The notes: a model not told the origin generated them from the sequence alone. A stretch of DNA of 53,223 bases from Firmicutes bacterium UBA2598 (GCA_002339345.1 DDKM01000021.1:11007-64229); one strand, 5' to 3'; shown: positions 8,200 to 16,971, counted from the stretch's first letter. Program-made: numbers and translations.

Positions 8200-10125
8200 T
8201 TGAACACAGTCTTTCGCAACCTGGCCATTTACCTGTTGATTGTACTGATCGCCATGGCGGTGATCAGGGGGTTTGGCCCTGCCCAAGACCAGGTGAAGGA
8301 ACTGGATTATTCCACCTTTATCCAGTATGTGGAACAGGGCCAGGTCAAAAAGGCTACCTTGACAGCTAAAAAAGATGATATGTTTCTGGTTACCGGCACT
8401 TTGCAAAATGACCAGAAATTCACGTTAGAGGCGCCGCGGGATAACCTGGCGGAAAGGCTGCGGGCCAAGGGTGTTGACGTCACTACAAAATCAGCGGCGG
8501 AACCTCCGTGGTGGACCGGACTGGTGGGCACCATCCTGCCCATCCTGTTACTGGTCGGACTGGTGTTTTTCATGATGCAGCAGACCCAGGGCGGTGGCAG
8601 CCGGGTGATGCAGTTCGGCAAAAGCCGGGCCAGACTACACACCGATGATAAGAAACGGGTCACCTTTGAAGATGTGGCCGGGGCGGATGAGGTCAAGGAA
8701 GAACTGCAGGAAGTGGTTGAGTTCCTGAAAAATCCGAAGAAGTTCAACGACCTGGGCGCCAGGATTCCCAAGGGTGTGCTGCTCTTTGGACCGCCCGGCA
8801 CCGGGAAGACCCTGCTGGCCAGGGCGGTGGCTGGTGAGGCGGGAGTGCCCTTTTTCAGCATCAGCGGTTCGGATTTTGTGGAAATGTTCGTGGGGGTAGG
8901 CGCCTCCCGGGTGCGGGATCTGTTTGAACAGGCCAAGAAAAACGCACCCTGTATCGTCTTTATTGATGAAATTGATGCCGTCGGCCGCCAGCGGGGGGCC
9001 GGTCTGGGCGGCGGCCACGACGAGAGGGAGCAAACCCTGAACCAGCTGCTGGTGGAAATGGACGGTTTTAATGCCAATGAGGGAATTATTATTATTGCGG
9101 CCACCAACCGGCCGGATATCCTGGACCCCGCCCTGTTGCGGCCGGGCCGGTTCGACCGGGAGATCGTGGTGGACGTGCCGGATATCACCGGGCGGCAGGA
9201 AATCCTGAAGGTGCATATCAGGGGCAAGCCCCTGGCGGATGGCGTGAACCTGGATGTGCTGGCCCGCCGGACGCCCGGTTTCACCGGAGCGGATCTGGCC
9301 AATATGGTAAACGAGGCGGCTCTGCTGGCCGCCCGGCGCAACAAGCGGCGTATCGAAATGGAGGATATGGAGGATTCCATTGAACGGGTCATCGCCGGTC
9401 CGGAGAAAAAGTCCAGGGTCATCAGCGATTTCGAGAAAAAGCTGGTGGCCTACCACGAGGCCGGCCACGCCCTGCTGGGCCACTACCTGCCCCATACCGA
9501 CCCGCTGCACAAGGTGTCCATTATTCCCCGCGGCCGGGCGGGCGGCTACACCCTCCTGCTGCCTAAAGAGGACCGGCGGTATATGACCAAATCGCAGATC
9601 CTGGACATGGTGACCATGCTGCTGGGCGGTCGGGTGGCTGAGGCCCTGGTACTAAAAGAGGTCAGCACAGGCGCCCAAAATGACCTGGAAAGGGCTACCG
9701 AACTGGTCCGCAAGTTGATCACCGAGTACGGCATGTCCGAAGAGTTGGGTCCCCTCACCTTTGGCCGGCGCCAGGAACAGGTGTTTCTGGGGCGGGATCT
9801 GGGCCGGGACCGTAACTACAGTGAGGCGGTGGCCTTTTCCATCGACAAGGAAGCCCGCCGGATTGTGGATGAGTGTTACAATAAGGCCAAGCAAATTTTA
9901 AGAGACAACATGGACCGCCTGCACCTTGTGGCCAAGGCTTTGATGGAGCGGGAGACCCTGGAGGCGGAAGAGTTCCAGGAGTTGCTGAATAAGTTCGACC
10001 AGGAACACCCCGCACCCAAGGTCACTTCGGTGGCGGAGGATCACCCCGTTAATGGCGGCGGGCCTGCTCCCATCGGGCCGCCGGAGCCGGTGGTGCGGTT
10101 CAGCTACCACCCACCCCGTGCCTGA
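8200..10125 (+). CDS. ftsH: ATP-dependent zinc metalloprotease FtsH
   Basis: FtsH is a membrane-anchored hexameric AAA+ protease that removes misassembled membrane proteins and short-lived regulators. A TM helix lies at about residues 5-22 and a second at about 107-125 with the extracytoplasmic domain between; the AAA domain has Walker A GPPGTGKT near 197, Walker B CIVFIDEIDAVG and the second region of homology with arginine fingers in LLRPGRFDREIVVDVPD. The zinc site HEAGH is near 419, and the third zinc ligand lies in the ATELVRKLITEYGMS segment region. Length of 641 residues is typical. It starts with TTG, with AGGAGG eight bases upstream. It has its own extended -10 promoter. Confidence 0.97.
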   Translation: MNTVFRNLAIYLLIVLIAMAVIRGFGPAQDQVKELDYSTFIQYVEQGQVKKATLTAKKDDMFLVTGTLQNDQKFTLEAPRDNLAERLRAKGVDVTTKSAAEPPWWTGLVGTILPILLLVGLVFFMMQQTQGGGSRVMQFGKSRARLHTDDKKRVTFEDVAGADEVKEELQEVVEFLKNPKKFNDLGARIPKGVLLFGPPGTGKTLLARAVAGEAGVPFFSISGSDFVEMFVGVGASRVRDLFEQAKKNAPCIVFIDEIDAVGRQRGAGLGGGHDEREQTLNQLLVEMDGFNANEGIIIIAATNRPDILDPALLRPGRFDREIVVDVPDITGRQEILKVHIRGKPLADGVNLDVLARRTPGFTGADLANMVNEAALLAARRNKRRIEMEDMEDSIERVIAGPEKKSRVISDFEKKLVAYHEAGHALLGHYLPHTDPLHKVSIIPRGRAGGYTLLLPKEDRRYMTKSQILDMVTMLLGGRVAEALVLKEVSTGAQNDLERATELVRKLITEYGMSEELGPLTFGRRQEQVFLGRDLGRDRNYSEAVAFSIDKEARRIVDECYNKAKQILRDNMDRLHLVAKALMERETLEAEEFQELLNKFDQEHPAPKVTSVAEDHPVNGGGPAPIGPPEPVVRFSYHPPRA

Positions 10126-10256
10126 CAGCAGGCATGAGTACCCGTGCCGGCCACTGGGATTCACCAAGGGGCAGCAAGTTGGCCAGGGTTTTCCTGGACG
10201 GTGCCTTGGCGGAGCAAGTTCAGTCTGTTAGATGACGCGAAAAGGAGAGAGTGATT

Positions 10257-10706
10257 TTGGAAAGGACCTATGTGATGGTCAAGCCGGATGGCGTACAGCG
10301 CAACCTGGTGGGGGAAATCATCACCCGTTTCGAGCGCAAAGGGTACCGTATTGCGGCCATGAAGCTGCTGCGGATCAACAGGGCCATGGCGGAACAACAC
10401 TATGCCGAGCATGTGGGCAAGCCCTTTTTCCCCGGCCTGGTGGATTATATTACCTCTGGTCCGGTGGTGGCCATGGTGTTGGAGGGCAAGGATGCCGTTG
10501 CCGGTGCGCGGAAGATGATGGGAGCGACTAACCCCAAGGAAGCTGCCCCCGGCACCATCAGGGGAGATTTTGGTCTGGATATCGGCCGCAACGTCATCCA
10601 CGGGGCGGATTCGGTGGAAAGCGCCCGGCGGGAAATGGCCATCTATTTTACTCCGGAAGAGATCTTGCAATACGAAAAGTCCGTAGAAAGCTGGATTTAC
10701 GAGTAA
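10257..10706 (+). CDS. ndk: nucleoside diphosphate kinase
   Basis: Ndk transfers the gamma phosphate between nucleoside di- and triphosphates through a phosphohistidine. The protein starts MERTYVMVKPDGVQRNLVGE; the active-site His is in NVIHGADSVESA and the GTIRGDFG loop is intact. From the TTG at 10257 the length is 149 residues, exactly the family norm, and AGGAGA sits eight bases before it; the GTG six bases upstream is too close to that site. A strong terminator follows. Confidence 0.97.
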   Translation: MERTYVMVKPDGVQRNLVGEIITRFERKGYRIAAMKLLRINRAMAEQHYAEHVGKPFFPGLVDYITSGPVVAMVLEGKDAVAGARKMMGATNPKEAAPGTIRGDFGLDIGRNVIHGADSVESARREMAIYFTPEEILQYEKSVESWIYE

Positions 10707-10723
10707 CACCCTTTGGGAAGTCG

Positions 10724-10776
10724 CCGGGCGCCTGCGGCCCCGCCAATGACGCGGGACCGGGGCCGCCCGGTTTTAT
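10724..10776 (+). terminator. intrinsic terminator of ndk
   Basis: CCGGG (10724-10728) and GCGGCCCC (10734-10741) pair with GGGGCCGC (10759-10766) and CCCGG (10766-10770), followed by TTTTATT. Confidence 0.8.
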
Positions 10777-10805
10777 TGTAGCATGGCTTGGGAGGAGGAA
10801 GGGAC

Positions 10806-11198
10806 ATGGATCTGGTAGTGGGTTTAAGGGGAGAGGCCAGGGAACGGGTCACCGCAGACAATACTGCCATCAAATACGGCAGCGGCAGTGTGGCGGTCTA
10901 TGCCACTCCCGCCATGATCGGTTTGATGGAAAAAGCGGCGCTGTCCAGTGTGGATCCCCTGCTGCCCGCAGGGCAAGCAACCGTGGGGACCCGCCTGGAC
11001 GTCAAGCACCTGGCGGCTACTCCCCTGGGGCTGACGGTGGTGGCACGGTCGGAGCTGGTGGAAGTGGATGGTCGTCGCCTGGTTTTCCGGGTGGAAGCCT
11101 ACGATGACCGGGAAAAGGTGGGCGAGGGCATCCACGAGCGGTTCGTGATCACCCTGGATAAGTTTCTCCAGCGGGCCGCCGCCAAGGAACAGGCCTAG
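10806..11198 (+). CDS. FlK-like hotdog thioesterase
   Basis: The 130-residue protein begins MDLVVGLRGEARERVTADNTAIKYGSG and resembles the fluoroacetyl-CoA thioesterase (FlK) family, a hotdog-fold group that hydrolyses short acyl-CoA esters. Characteristic blocks are VYATPAMIGLMEKAA, PAGQATVGTRLDVKHLAATPLG and GEGIHERFVI. The ATG at 10806 has GGAGGAGG upstream. The physiological acyl-CoA is unknown; ordinary anaerobes carrying this gene have no fluoroacetate pathway, so a housekeeping acyl-CoA clearance role is more likely. It lies ten bases before niaR and is probably cotranscribed. Confidence 0.85.
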   Translation: MDLVVGLRGEARERVTADNTAIKYGSGSVAVYATPAMIGLMEKAALSSVDPLLPAGQATVGTRLDVKHLAATPLGLTVVARSELVEVDGRRLVFRVEAYDDREKVGEGIHERFVITLDKFLQRAAAKEQA

Positions 11199-11208
11199 GA
11201 GGGGTTGT

Positions 11209-11739
11209 TTGTTGGACGGAAACCAAAGGCGGGAAAAGCTGGTGAGGCACCTGGCCAGGGCGGAAGAGGCTGTGACCGCCTCCGAACTGGCCCAGCGGCT
11301 GGGGGTTAGCCGGCAGGTGATTGTCCAGGATGTAGCGCTGCTGAGGGCGGCCGGAGTGGAAGTGTTGGCCACGCCCAGGGGGTACTTGCTGATGACCGGG
11401 GGCGGCGGTTCCGCCCATACCCGCACCTTTGCCTGCAAGCACGGGCCGGAGCAGCTGGTTGAGGAACTGTATATCATGGTGGACGGCGGAGGCCGGGTCC
11501 TGGATGTGGTGGTGGAACATCCCGTCTATGGCGAACTGCGGGGCATGCTGATGCTCTCCTCCCGCCGGGATGTGGATCGCTTCGCGGCCAAGCTGGCCGC
11601 CGGCATGGCGGCGCCTCTGGCCAGCCTTACCGGCGGTGTGCACCTGCATACCGTTCAGGCCGCCAGCCAGGCGGATTTGCAGGCCATCGAAGAGGACCTG
11701 GCCAGGGCAGGGATTTTGCTCACAAGGGATCCGTCTTGA
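11209..11739 (+). CDS. niaR: NiaR-type niacin-responsive transcriptional repressor
   Basis: NiaR (YrxA) represses NAD synthesis and niacin uptake genes when nicotinic acid binds. An N-terminal winged helix spans about residues 10-55 (EAVTASELAQRLGVSRQVIVQDVALLRAAGVEVLATPRGYLL). The C-terminal 3H domain, named for three conserved His, shows FACKHG, VVEHPVYGEL and GGVHLHTV. Length of 176 residues is usual. The start is TTG at 11209, or TTG at 11212, after AGGAGGGG. No NAD gene is nearby; the next genes form a YhdT/symporter pair, which might be its target. Confidence 0.88.
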   Translation: MLDGNQRREKLVRHLARAEEAVTASELAQRLGVSRQVIVQDVALLRAAGVEVLATPRGYLLMTGGGGSAHTRTFACKHGPEQLVEELYIMVDGGGRVLDVVVEHPVYGELRGMLMLSSRRDVDRFAAKLAAGMAAPLASLTGGVHLHTVQAASQADLQAIEEDLARAGILLTRDPS

Positions 11740-11751
11740 CGGCACAGGAAG

Positions 11752-11783
11752 AAGGTCTTATGATACATCATAAGACCTTTCAT
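11752..11783 (+). terminator. hairpin terminator after niaR
   Basis: AAGGTCTTATG (11752-11762) and CATAAGACCTT (11769-11779) form a perfect 11-bp stem with a six-base loop. The following T-run is short (TTCATT), so termination may be partial. Confidence 0.65.
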
Positions 11784-11829
11784 TATATATACAGATGTTA
11801 AGACACATAAAAAGACAGAGAGGTGGGTT

Positions 11830-12069
11830 ATGATGAATGGAAATGGTTATAGGGCGGAGAGCGCCAGGGCGGCTTACCGACAGGCGGCGTCAGCCCGGCG
11901 CCGTGCCTGGATCCTGCTATACGGACTCCTTTTAGTGCTGGCAGTGGTGGTACCATATACCGCCCTGGCGGGAATTGGGCGCTGGACCGGGGCCTTTCTT
12001 TTCTGGATCCTGTTTGCCCTGGTGGCGGTGGTCGCCATGGTCTTGATAACTGCTAAATGGAGGGATTAG
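11830..12069 (+). CDS. YhdT/DUF997 small membrane protein, symporter partner
   Basis: The 79-residue protein has two hydrophobic helices (about 25-45 and 52-72) after a basic N-terminus. DUF997/YhdT proteins are encoded directly before sodium:solute symporters of the PanF group and are thought to be accessory subunits. Here the next gene starts four bases after the stop, so the two are coupled. The ATG start follows AGAGAGGTGGG. Confidence 0.8.
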   Translation: MMNGNGYRAESARAAYRQAASARRRAWILLYGLLLVLAVVVPYTALAGIGRWTGAFLFWILFALVAVVAMVLITAKWRD

Positions 12070-12073
12070 GGCA

Positions 12074-13552
12074 TTGAATGCAGCAGGTGTTTATTCCGCC
12101 ATGGCGGTCTATTTCATTCTGGGTACCCTGGTGGCCTGGGTTTCCCGCAAGGGAATGGGTAAGGGGATGGTGCAATACTTCCTGGCCAATCGGGCCATGG
12201 ACGGGGTGGTGGCCGCCCTGAGTTACAGTGCCACCACATACAGTGCCTTTATGATGGTGGGGCTGGCCGGCCTGACCTATGCCGGCGGGGTGGGGGCCCT
12301 GGGTTTTGAGTTGATTTACCTGTCCGGACTGGTGCTGGTGGTCTTTTTCGGCCCCCGCTTCTGGCTGGTGGGCAAAAGATATAATTATGTGACACCAACG
12401 GAGATGCTGGGTGACCGCTACCAGAGCAAGTGGGTGGCGGTGGTTACAGCGGTTGCGGCATGCCTCTTTTTGATTCCCTACAGCGCCGTCCAATTGATGG
12501 GTATTGGTTATCTGATGCAGGGCCTTTCCGGCGGCGCCATTCCCTTTATGACCGGGCTGGTGATTGCCGTGCTGCTGGCGGTGTTCTGGGCTTTGATCGC
12601 CGGCATGCGTTCCGTGGCCTGGACAGATTCCCTGCAGGCCCTGCTGATGGTGGTGGCGGCTACCACGGTGATGCTCCTGGTGGTGTACAAGGGGCTAGGG
12701 GGGTTCGGGAACCTGTTTACCCTGCTGGAAAGGGACTATCCAAAATCACTGACGGTACCCGGCACCGGTTATTTCACCTGGCAGACCTTTTTGGGCTTGA
12801 GCCTGCCGTGGTTTTTCTTCAGCATATCCAACCCCCAGGTCAGCCAGCGCTTGTATGTTCCGGCTTCCCTGAAACAGATGCGCATTATGTTGGTAGGGTT
12901 TCTCATTTTTGGTTTTATTTACACCATGGTTTCGGTGCTGTGGGGCTTTTCCGCCCGGGTGCTGCTGCCGGATCTGGCCAAGGCGGATCTGGCTACACCC
13001 ACCCTGCTGGCTCTGCCCATCGTCCCCCCGCTGCTGGGGCTGGTGGTAATGGTGGGTATTGTGGCGGCCGCCATTTCCACCATCGATTCCATCCTGCTCA
13101 CCCTTTCCTCCATGGTTTCCCGGGACATCTATCATAACCTGTTCCCCAGGGCCGGTGAGGACACCCAGTTGCTGGTGGGTAAACTGTGCATACCCCTGCT
13201 GGCGGTGGCCGCCTTTCTCTTTGCCCGTCAGCAGCTGGGGCTCATCGCTACCCTTTCGGTGGCGGCTTCCGCTGGCCTGCTGGTGATGGTACCGGCCATC
13301 TGGGGAGCCTTTTTCTGGTCCCGGGGGACGGCGGCGGGGGCCTTTGCCAGTACCCTGATCGGGGGAGTAGTGAGTCTTTACCTGCAGTACACCGGCTGGA
13401 AGCCGTTGGGCTTGTGGCCGGGGCTTTGGGCCTTGGGGGTATCGGTGGCGGTATTCGTGGCGGTCAGCTTGGCCACCAGACCACCAGTCCAAAGGGCGGC
13501 GGAATTCCTGGGCTACCTGGAGGAAGAACTGGGCCGGCATAACGCCATCTGA
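12074..13552 (+). CDS. sodium:solute symporter family protein (PanF-like)
   Basis: The protein has 492 residues with about 13 hydrophobic helices. The N-terminal half has YFLANRAMDGVVAALSYSATTYSAFMMVGLAGL, the SSS-family unwound first helix region, and later SISNPQVSQRLYVPASLKQMR and the sodium-site segment AAAISTIDSILLTLSSMVSRDIY. The YhdT partner favours the PanF (pantothenate) branch, but substrate cannot be read from sequence alone; niacin or a monocarboxylate are alternatives given niaR upstream and the hydroxy-acid operon downstream. The start is TTG, with GGAGGG upstream inside the yhdT end. Confidence 0.85.
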   Translation: MNAAGVYSAMAVYFILGTLVAWVSRKGMGKGMVQYFLANRAMDGVVAALSYSATTYSAFMMVGLAGLTYAGGVGALGFELIYLSGLVLVVFFGPRFWLVGKRYNYVTPTEMLGDRYQSKWVAVVTAVAACLFLIPYSAVQLMGIGYLMQGLSGGAIPFMTGLVIAVLLAVFWALIAGMRSVAWTDSLQALLMVVAATTVMLLVVYKGLGGFGNLFTLLERDYPKSLTVPGTGYFTWQTFLGLSLPWFFFSISNPQVSQRLYVPASLKQMRIMLVGFLIFGFIYTMVSVLWGFSARVLLPDLAKADLATPTLLALPIVPPLLGLVVMVGIVAAAISTIDSILLTLSSMVSRDIYHNLFPRAGEDTQLLVGKLCIPLLAVAAFLFARQQLGLIATLSVAASAGLLVMVPAIWGAFFWSRGTAAGAFASTLIGGVVSLYLQYTGWKPLGLWPGLWALGVSVAVFVAVSLATRPPVQRAAEFLGYLEEELGRHNAI

Positions 13553-13624
13553 GAAAGGGAAACAAAAACCGTTGCACCGTATGGACACTACCCCTTATAA
13601 TGCAGCCAGGAGGGGGGAGAGTCC

Positions 13625-15529
13625 ATGACCGGCCGTTTGGCCCTTGTGGCACCATACGGTGAGCTGGCAGAACTGGCCCACCAGGTGTGTGAAGAACTGG
13701 GCATTGAGGCCTCTGTGGCCACCGGGGACCTGGCGGAGGGGGTGCGGGTGGCCGCCGGACTGGTGGCCGCCGGTGCGGAGGTGGTGGTCAGCCGCGGTGG
13801 TACCGCCGATGCCATCAAGCAGCACCTGCAAGTGCCGGTGGTGGAGATTGCGGTCAGTGCCTTTGATTTGGTGCGGACCATCGCCCAAGCCCGCAATTAC
13901 GGCAGTATCATTGGCGTGGTGGGGTTCCGCAACGTTATCTATGGTAGTAAAAGCCTGGAACAGGTACTGGATGTAACCATTCGTGAACTGGAAATCAACT
14001 CACCGGCGGAGGTGCCGGCGGCCATCGCCACTGCCCGAGAGGCGGGGGTTGAAGTTATTGTCGGTGACGCTGTATCCGTCCGCTGTAGCAGGGAGGCGGG
14101 GCTGCCCGCCCTGTTGGTTACCTCTGGCAAGGAGGCCCTGGCCGGGGCCTTGCGGGAGGCCCGGGAACTGGCCTTGATCCGCCGCAAGGAGCGTGCCCGT
14201 GCCAGGCAGTTCAATGTTATATTGGATTTCACCTACGAGGGGATCATCGCCACTGATCAGGCGGGGCGCATTACCCTGGTCAACCCGGCGGCGGAAAAGA
14301 TCCTGGGTGTGGCGGCCGGCCATCTGCTGGGCCGCCTGGCTGGCGAGGCGCTGCCGGGTCTAGCCCTCAAACAGGTCCAGGATACCGGCCAGTCCCGGCT
14401 GGGTGAGATGCACCGGGTGGGCAGCACCCTGGTGGTACAGAACGCGGTACCAGTGGTGGCGGATGGCGAAATGGTAGGGGTGGTAGCCACCTTTCAGGAC
14501 GCCTCCTACTTGCAAGCGGTGGAAACCAAGGTGCGCCAGGAACTGTACCTGAAGGGTCACGTGGCCCAATTCACCCTGGCGGACATCGCTACCCGGAGCC
14601 CCTCCATGCAACGGGTGCTGGCCCAGGCCCGGGAATTCGCCGCGGCGGAAGCAACAGTGCTAATAACCGGCGAAACTGGAGCCGGTAAGGAGATGATCGC
14701 CCAGGGGGTACATAATGCCAGTTCCCGGAAGGGCGGTCCCTTTGTGGCGGTGAACTGTGCCGCCGTCCCCAAGAGCCTGCTGGAAAGCGAATTGTTCGGG
14801 TATGAGGAAGGGGCCTTTTCCGGTGCCCGTCGAGGCGGCAAAAAGGGCTATTTTGAACTGGCCCACGGCGGGACCCTTTTCCTGGACGAGATCGGTGAAC
14901 TGCCCCTGGACCTGCAGGCGCGCCTGTTGCGGGTGCTGCAGCAAAAGGCGGTAATGCGGGTGGGCGGCGACCGGGTTATCCCGGTGGATGTGCGCATTAT
15001 TGCCGCCACCCACCGCAACCTGGAACAATGTGTCGCTGTGGGGGCCTTCCGGCAGGACCTCTATTACCGGCTCAATGTCTTGCGCCTGAACCTACCCCCC
15101 CTGCGGGATCGCCTGGAAGACATTCCCCTGCTGGTGGGTTTGCTGGTGGACAAGATCTGCAGCCGCACCGGCCGCCTACCACCGGTAATCGGCGAGGAGG
15201 TACTGCACCTTTTTCGGTGCTACCCCTGGCCGGGTAATGTGCGTGAACTGGAAAACATACTGGAAAGGCTGGTGGTGCTGTGCGGCGGACGGCCGGTCAG
15301 TCCGGATGAGATCAGGGAGATGCTGGCGGGTGTCACCGAGGCCGGACCTGGCGGTGTGGTAGCGGATACCCTGACCATTGAGCTGGCGGGCACCCTGGCG
15401 GAAATGGAGCGGGCCATCATCCAGCATACCCTGGCTGCTACCGCCTTTGACCGGGAGGAAACCTGCCGCCGCCTGGGCATCAGCAGGACTACCCTGTGGA
15501 GGCGCTTGAAGGATCTTGATGTTTCATAA
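13625..15529 (+). CDS. sigma-54-dependent transcriptional activator with PrpR N-terminal and PAS domains
   Basis: This is an enhancer-binding protein that opens sigma-54 promoters. The PrpR_N sensor domain spans about residues 15-190 (VSRGGTADAIKQHLQVPVVEI). A PAS domain follows at about 195-300 (FTYEGIIATDQAGRITLVNPAAEKILG). The AAA+ domain at about 322-560 has Walker A GETGAGKE (349-356), the sigma-54 contact loop and Walker B GTLFLDEIGE (~416-425). A Fis-type helix-turn-helix is at about 605-632 (TCRRLGISRTTLWRRLKDL). The contact loop reads GAFSGA instead of GAFTGA, a Ser-for-Thr variant known in active members. Directly downstream is a near-perfect -24/-12 promoter, so its target is almost certainly the kinase-pdxA2-larA-panB-panE-TRAP operon. 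The inducer is probably an organic acid. Confidence 0.95.
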   Translation: MTGRLALVAPYGELAELAHQVCEELGIEASVATGDLAEGVRVAAGLVAAGAEVVVSRGGTADAIKQHLQVPVVEIAVSAFDLVRTIAQARNYGSIIGVVGFRNVIYGSKSLEQVLDVTIRELEINSPAEVPAAIATAREAGVEVIVGDAVSVRCSREAGLPALLVTSGKEALAGALREARELALIRRKERARARQFNVILDFTYEGIIATDQAGRITLVNPAAEKILGVAAGHLLGRLAGEALPGLALKQVQDTGQSRLGEMHRVGSTLVVQNAVPVVADGEMVGVVATFQDASYLQAVETKVRQELYLKGHVAQFTLADIATRSPSMQRVLAQAREFAAAEATVLITGETGAGKEMIAQGVHNASSRKGGPFVAVNCAAVPKSLLESELFGYEEGAFSGARRGGKKGYFELAHGGTLFLDEIGELPLDLQARLLRVLQQKAVMRVGGDRVIPVDVRIIAATHRNLEQCVAVGAFRQDLYYRLNVLRLNLPPLRDRLEDIPLLVGLLVDKICSRTGRLPPVIGEEVLHLFRCYPWPGNVRELENILERLVVLCGGRPVSPDEIREMLAGVTEAGPGGVVADTLTIELAGTLAEMERAIIQHTLAATAFDREETCRRLGISRTTLWRRLKDLDVS

Positions 15530-15534
15530 TGAAA
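15522..15534. promoter_or_regulatory. candidate enhancer site for the PrpR-type activator
   Basis: TTTCATAATGAAA is a perfect 13-bp dyad overlapping the end of the activator gene, about 120 bases upstream of the -24 element, a usual enhancer distance. ATAATGAAAAA from this site recurs about 20 bases downstream, so a second site is possible. Confidence 0.5.
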
Positions 15535-15558
15535 AAGTTGTTAAATAATGAAAAATGG

Positions 15559-15607
15559 GCCTGACTGGCGCTGGGCATGGTGCTAAGTCAGGCTCGCTAA
15601 TTTTTTC
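15559..15607 (+). terminator. intrinsic terminator of the activator gene
   Basis: GCCTGACT (15559-15566) pairs with AGTCAGGC (15586-15593), followed after a few bases by TAATTTTTTCT. It separates the activator from the sigma-54 promoter. Confidence 0.75.
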
Positions 15608-15653
15608 TGTTCCATTCTGCAATAATTAGCTCCATTAACCGCCAACCTGACCC

Positions 15654-15669
15654 TGGTACGCATCTTGCA
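15654..15669 (+). promoter_or_regulatory. sigma-54 (-24/-12) promoter of the acid-sugar operon
   Basis: TGGTACG at 15654-15660, four bases, then TTGCA at 15665-15669. GG (-24) and GC (-12) are ten bases apart as required, and all conserved positions match the TGGYACG-N4-TTGCA consensus. Start is expected near 15680, 36 bases before the first gene. Confidence 0.9.
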
Positions 15670-15715
15670 ATAACTATCCGTCACGGCGGTTTGGCATAAG
15701 GAGAGATGGATTCCA

Positions 15716-16957
15716 ATGGAGCACATGGTGGTGATCGCCGACGATTTAACCGGTGCCAGTGACACTGGTGTGCAGTTTGGTAAATATGGTCTGCCGACAA
15801 CGGTGATTGTGGATGGGCAAAATCTTGGGCAACAAGCCAGGCCGGGGGAGGTTTGGTCCGTCAACACCGATTCCCGCCCGCTGGTGCCAACGGCGGCTTA
15901 CCGGCAGGTTTTTGGGGTGGCGGAAAAACTGCGGGAACTCGGTTTTGTGCATATTTACAAAAAGCTGGATTCCACCCTGCGGGGAAACCCGGGCGAGGAA
16001 CTGGACGCGGTGATGGACGCCTTTGCCGCCGATCTGGCGCTGGTTGCCCCCTCCTTTCCCGCCAACCGGCGGATGGTGGTGGACGGGGGTTTGGTGATGC
16101 ATCCGATTCAGAAGACGGTCCGTGATGTGCCGGAGCTTTTCCGGGCTGGTATGCAGCGCCAGGTGGGCAGCATTGGGCTGGCCACCGTCCGGGGGGGGGT
16201 CCAATCCTTGCTGACGGAGATTGCCGCCCGGCGGGAGGCGGGCCAGCAGGTGCTGATCCTGGATGCCACAACTGAGGAAGACCTGGCTGCCATTGCCGGG
16301 GCCGCTGTCCAGCTGCCCCGAGGGACAGTGCTGGCCGGATCAGGGGGGCTGGCGGCCCATTTGCCACCAGCCTGGGGCCTGTCCCCCTCCTGCCCGGAGG
16401 TGGTACGGACCCCCGGTGTCACCCTGGTGGTGGCCGGCTCCCGCAACCGGGTTACGGCCTCCCAGGTGGGGGAATTATTAAAGGTGACCACAGCACCACT
16501 GGTGGAGGTTCCAGCTGCGGCGGTCATCCAGGGCCGGGCGGAGGAGGAGATGGACAGGGCGACGGCCACGGCGGCTAGACTGTTGGCTGTTTCCCCGGTG
16601 CCGCGGCTGCTGGTATTGACCCTGGACACCCTTTTCACCACCAGGGAGGAACTGCCGCCGGAAACCTCGTCCGCTCATGGTATAGCCATCGCTGGCACCC
16701 TGGGTGAGATTGCCCGCCGGCTGGTAACGGGCGGGCAGGTTCATAACATTGTGGCCACGGGGGGCGATACCGCTGTCCACCTTTGCCGTATCCTGGGGGC
16801 GTGGGGCATCAGGCTGGTGGCGGAGCTGCTGCCGGGTATTCCCATGGGGCGGCTGATGGGTGGTGTGGCAGATGGCATGCCGGTGGTGACCAAGGCTGGT
16901 GGTTTCGGATCCCCAACCGCCTTTGTAGATATCGTACAGACTTTTAATAATCCTTAA
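15716..16957 (+). CDS. four-carbon acid sugar kinase (DUF1537; DtnK/OtnK type)
   Basis: Members phosphorylate the 4-OH of four-carbon sugar acids such as D-threonate, D-erythronate or L-threonate. The N-terminus VVIADDLTGASDTGVQFGKYG is the family signature, followed by VNTDSRPL and YKKLDSTLRGNPGEEL; the C-terminal nucleotide-binding domain has VAGSRNRVTASQ and ATGGDTAVHL...GIRLVAELLPGIPMGRLMGG. Length of 413 residues is normal. Its immediate neighbour is PdxA2, the pairing that in characterised bacteria turns D-threonate into dihydroxyacetone phosphate and CO2. It is the first gene of the sigma-54 operon, with AAGGAGAG upstream. The exact stereoisomer used is not readable. Confidence 0.92.
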   Translation: MEHMVVIADDLTGASDTGVQFGKYGLPTTVIVDGQNLGQQARPGEVWSVNTDSRPLVPTAAYRQVFGVAEKLRELGFVHIYKKLDSTLRGNPGEELDAVMDAFAADLALVAPSFPANRRMVVDGGLVMHPIQKTVRDVPELFRAGMQRQVGSIGLATVRGGVQSLLTEIAARREAGQQVLILDATTEEDLAAIAGAAVQLPRGTVLAGSGGLAAHLPPAWGLSPSCPEVVRTPGVTLVVAGSRNRVTASQVGELLKVTTAPLVEVPAAAVIQGRAEEEMDRATATAARLLAVSPVPRLLVLTLDTLFTTREELPPETSSAHGIAIAGTLGEIARRLVTGGQVHNIVATGGDTAVHLCRILGAWGIRLVAELLPGIPMGRLMGGVADGMPVVTKAGGFGSPTAFVDIVQTFNNP

Positions 16958-16971
16958 GGAGATGAACACTG

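Noticed and set aside
8307..9510. Two long minus-strand open frames (371 and 291 codons) inside ftsH
   Set aside because: They are complementary to conserved FtsH codons; composition is Ser/Arg/Pro- or Gln/His-rich without any recognisable domain.
10135..10236. 33-codon frame in the ftsH-ndk gap
   Set aside because: It starts with ATG but has no ribosome site and no recognisable sequence; too short to support.
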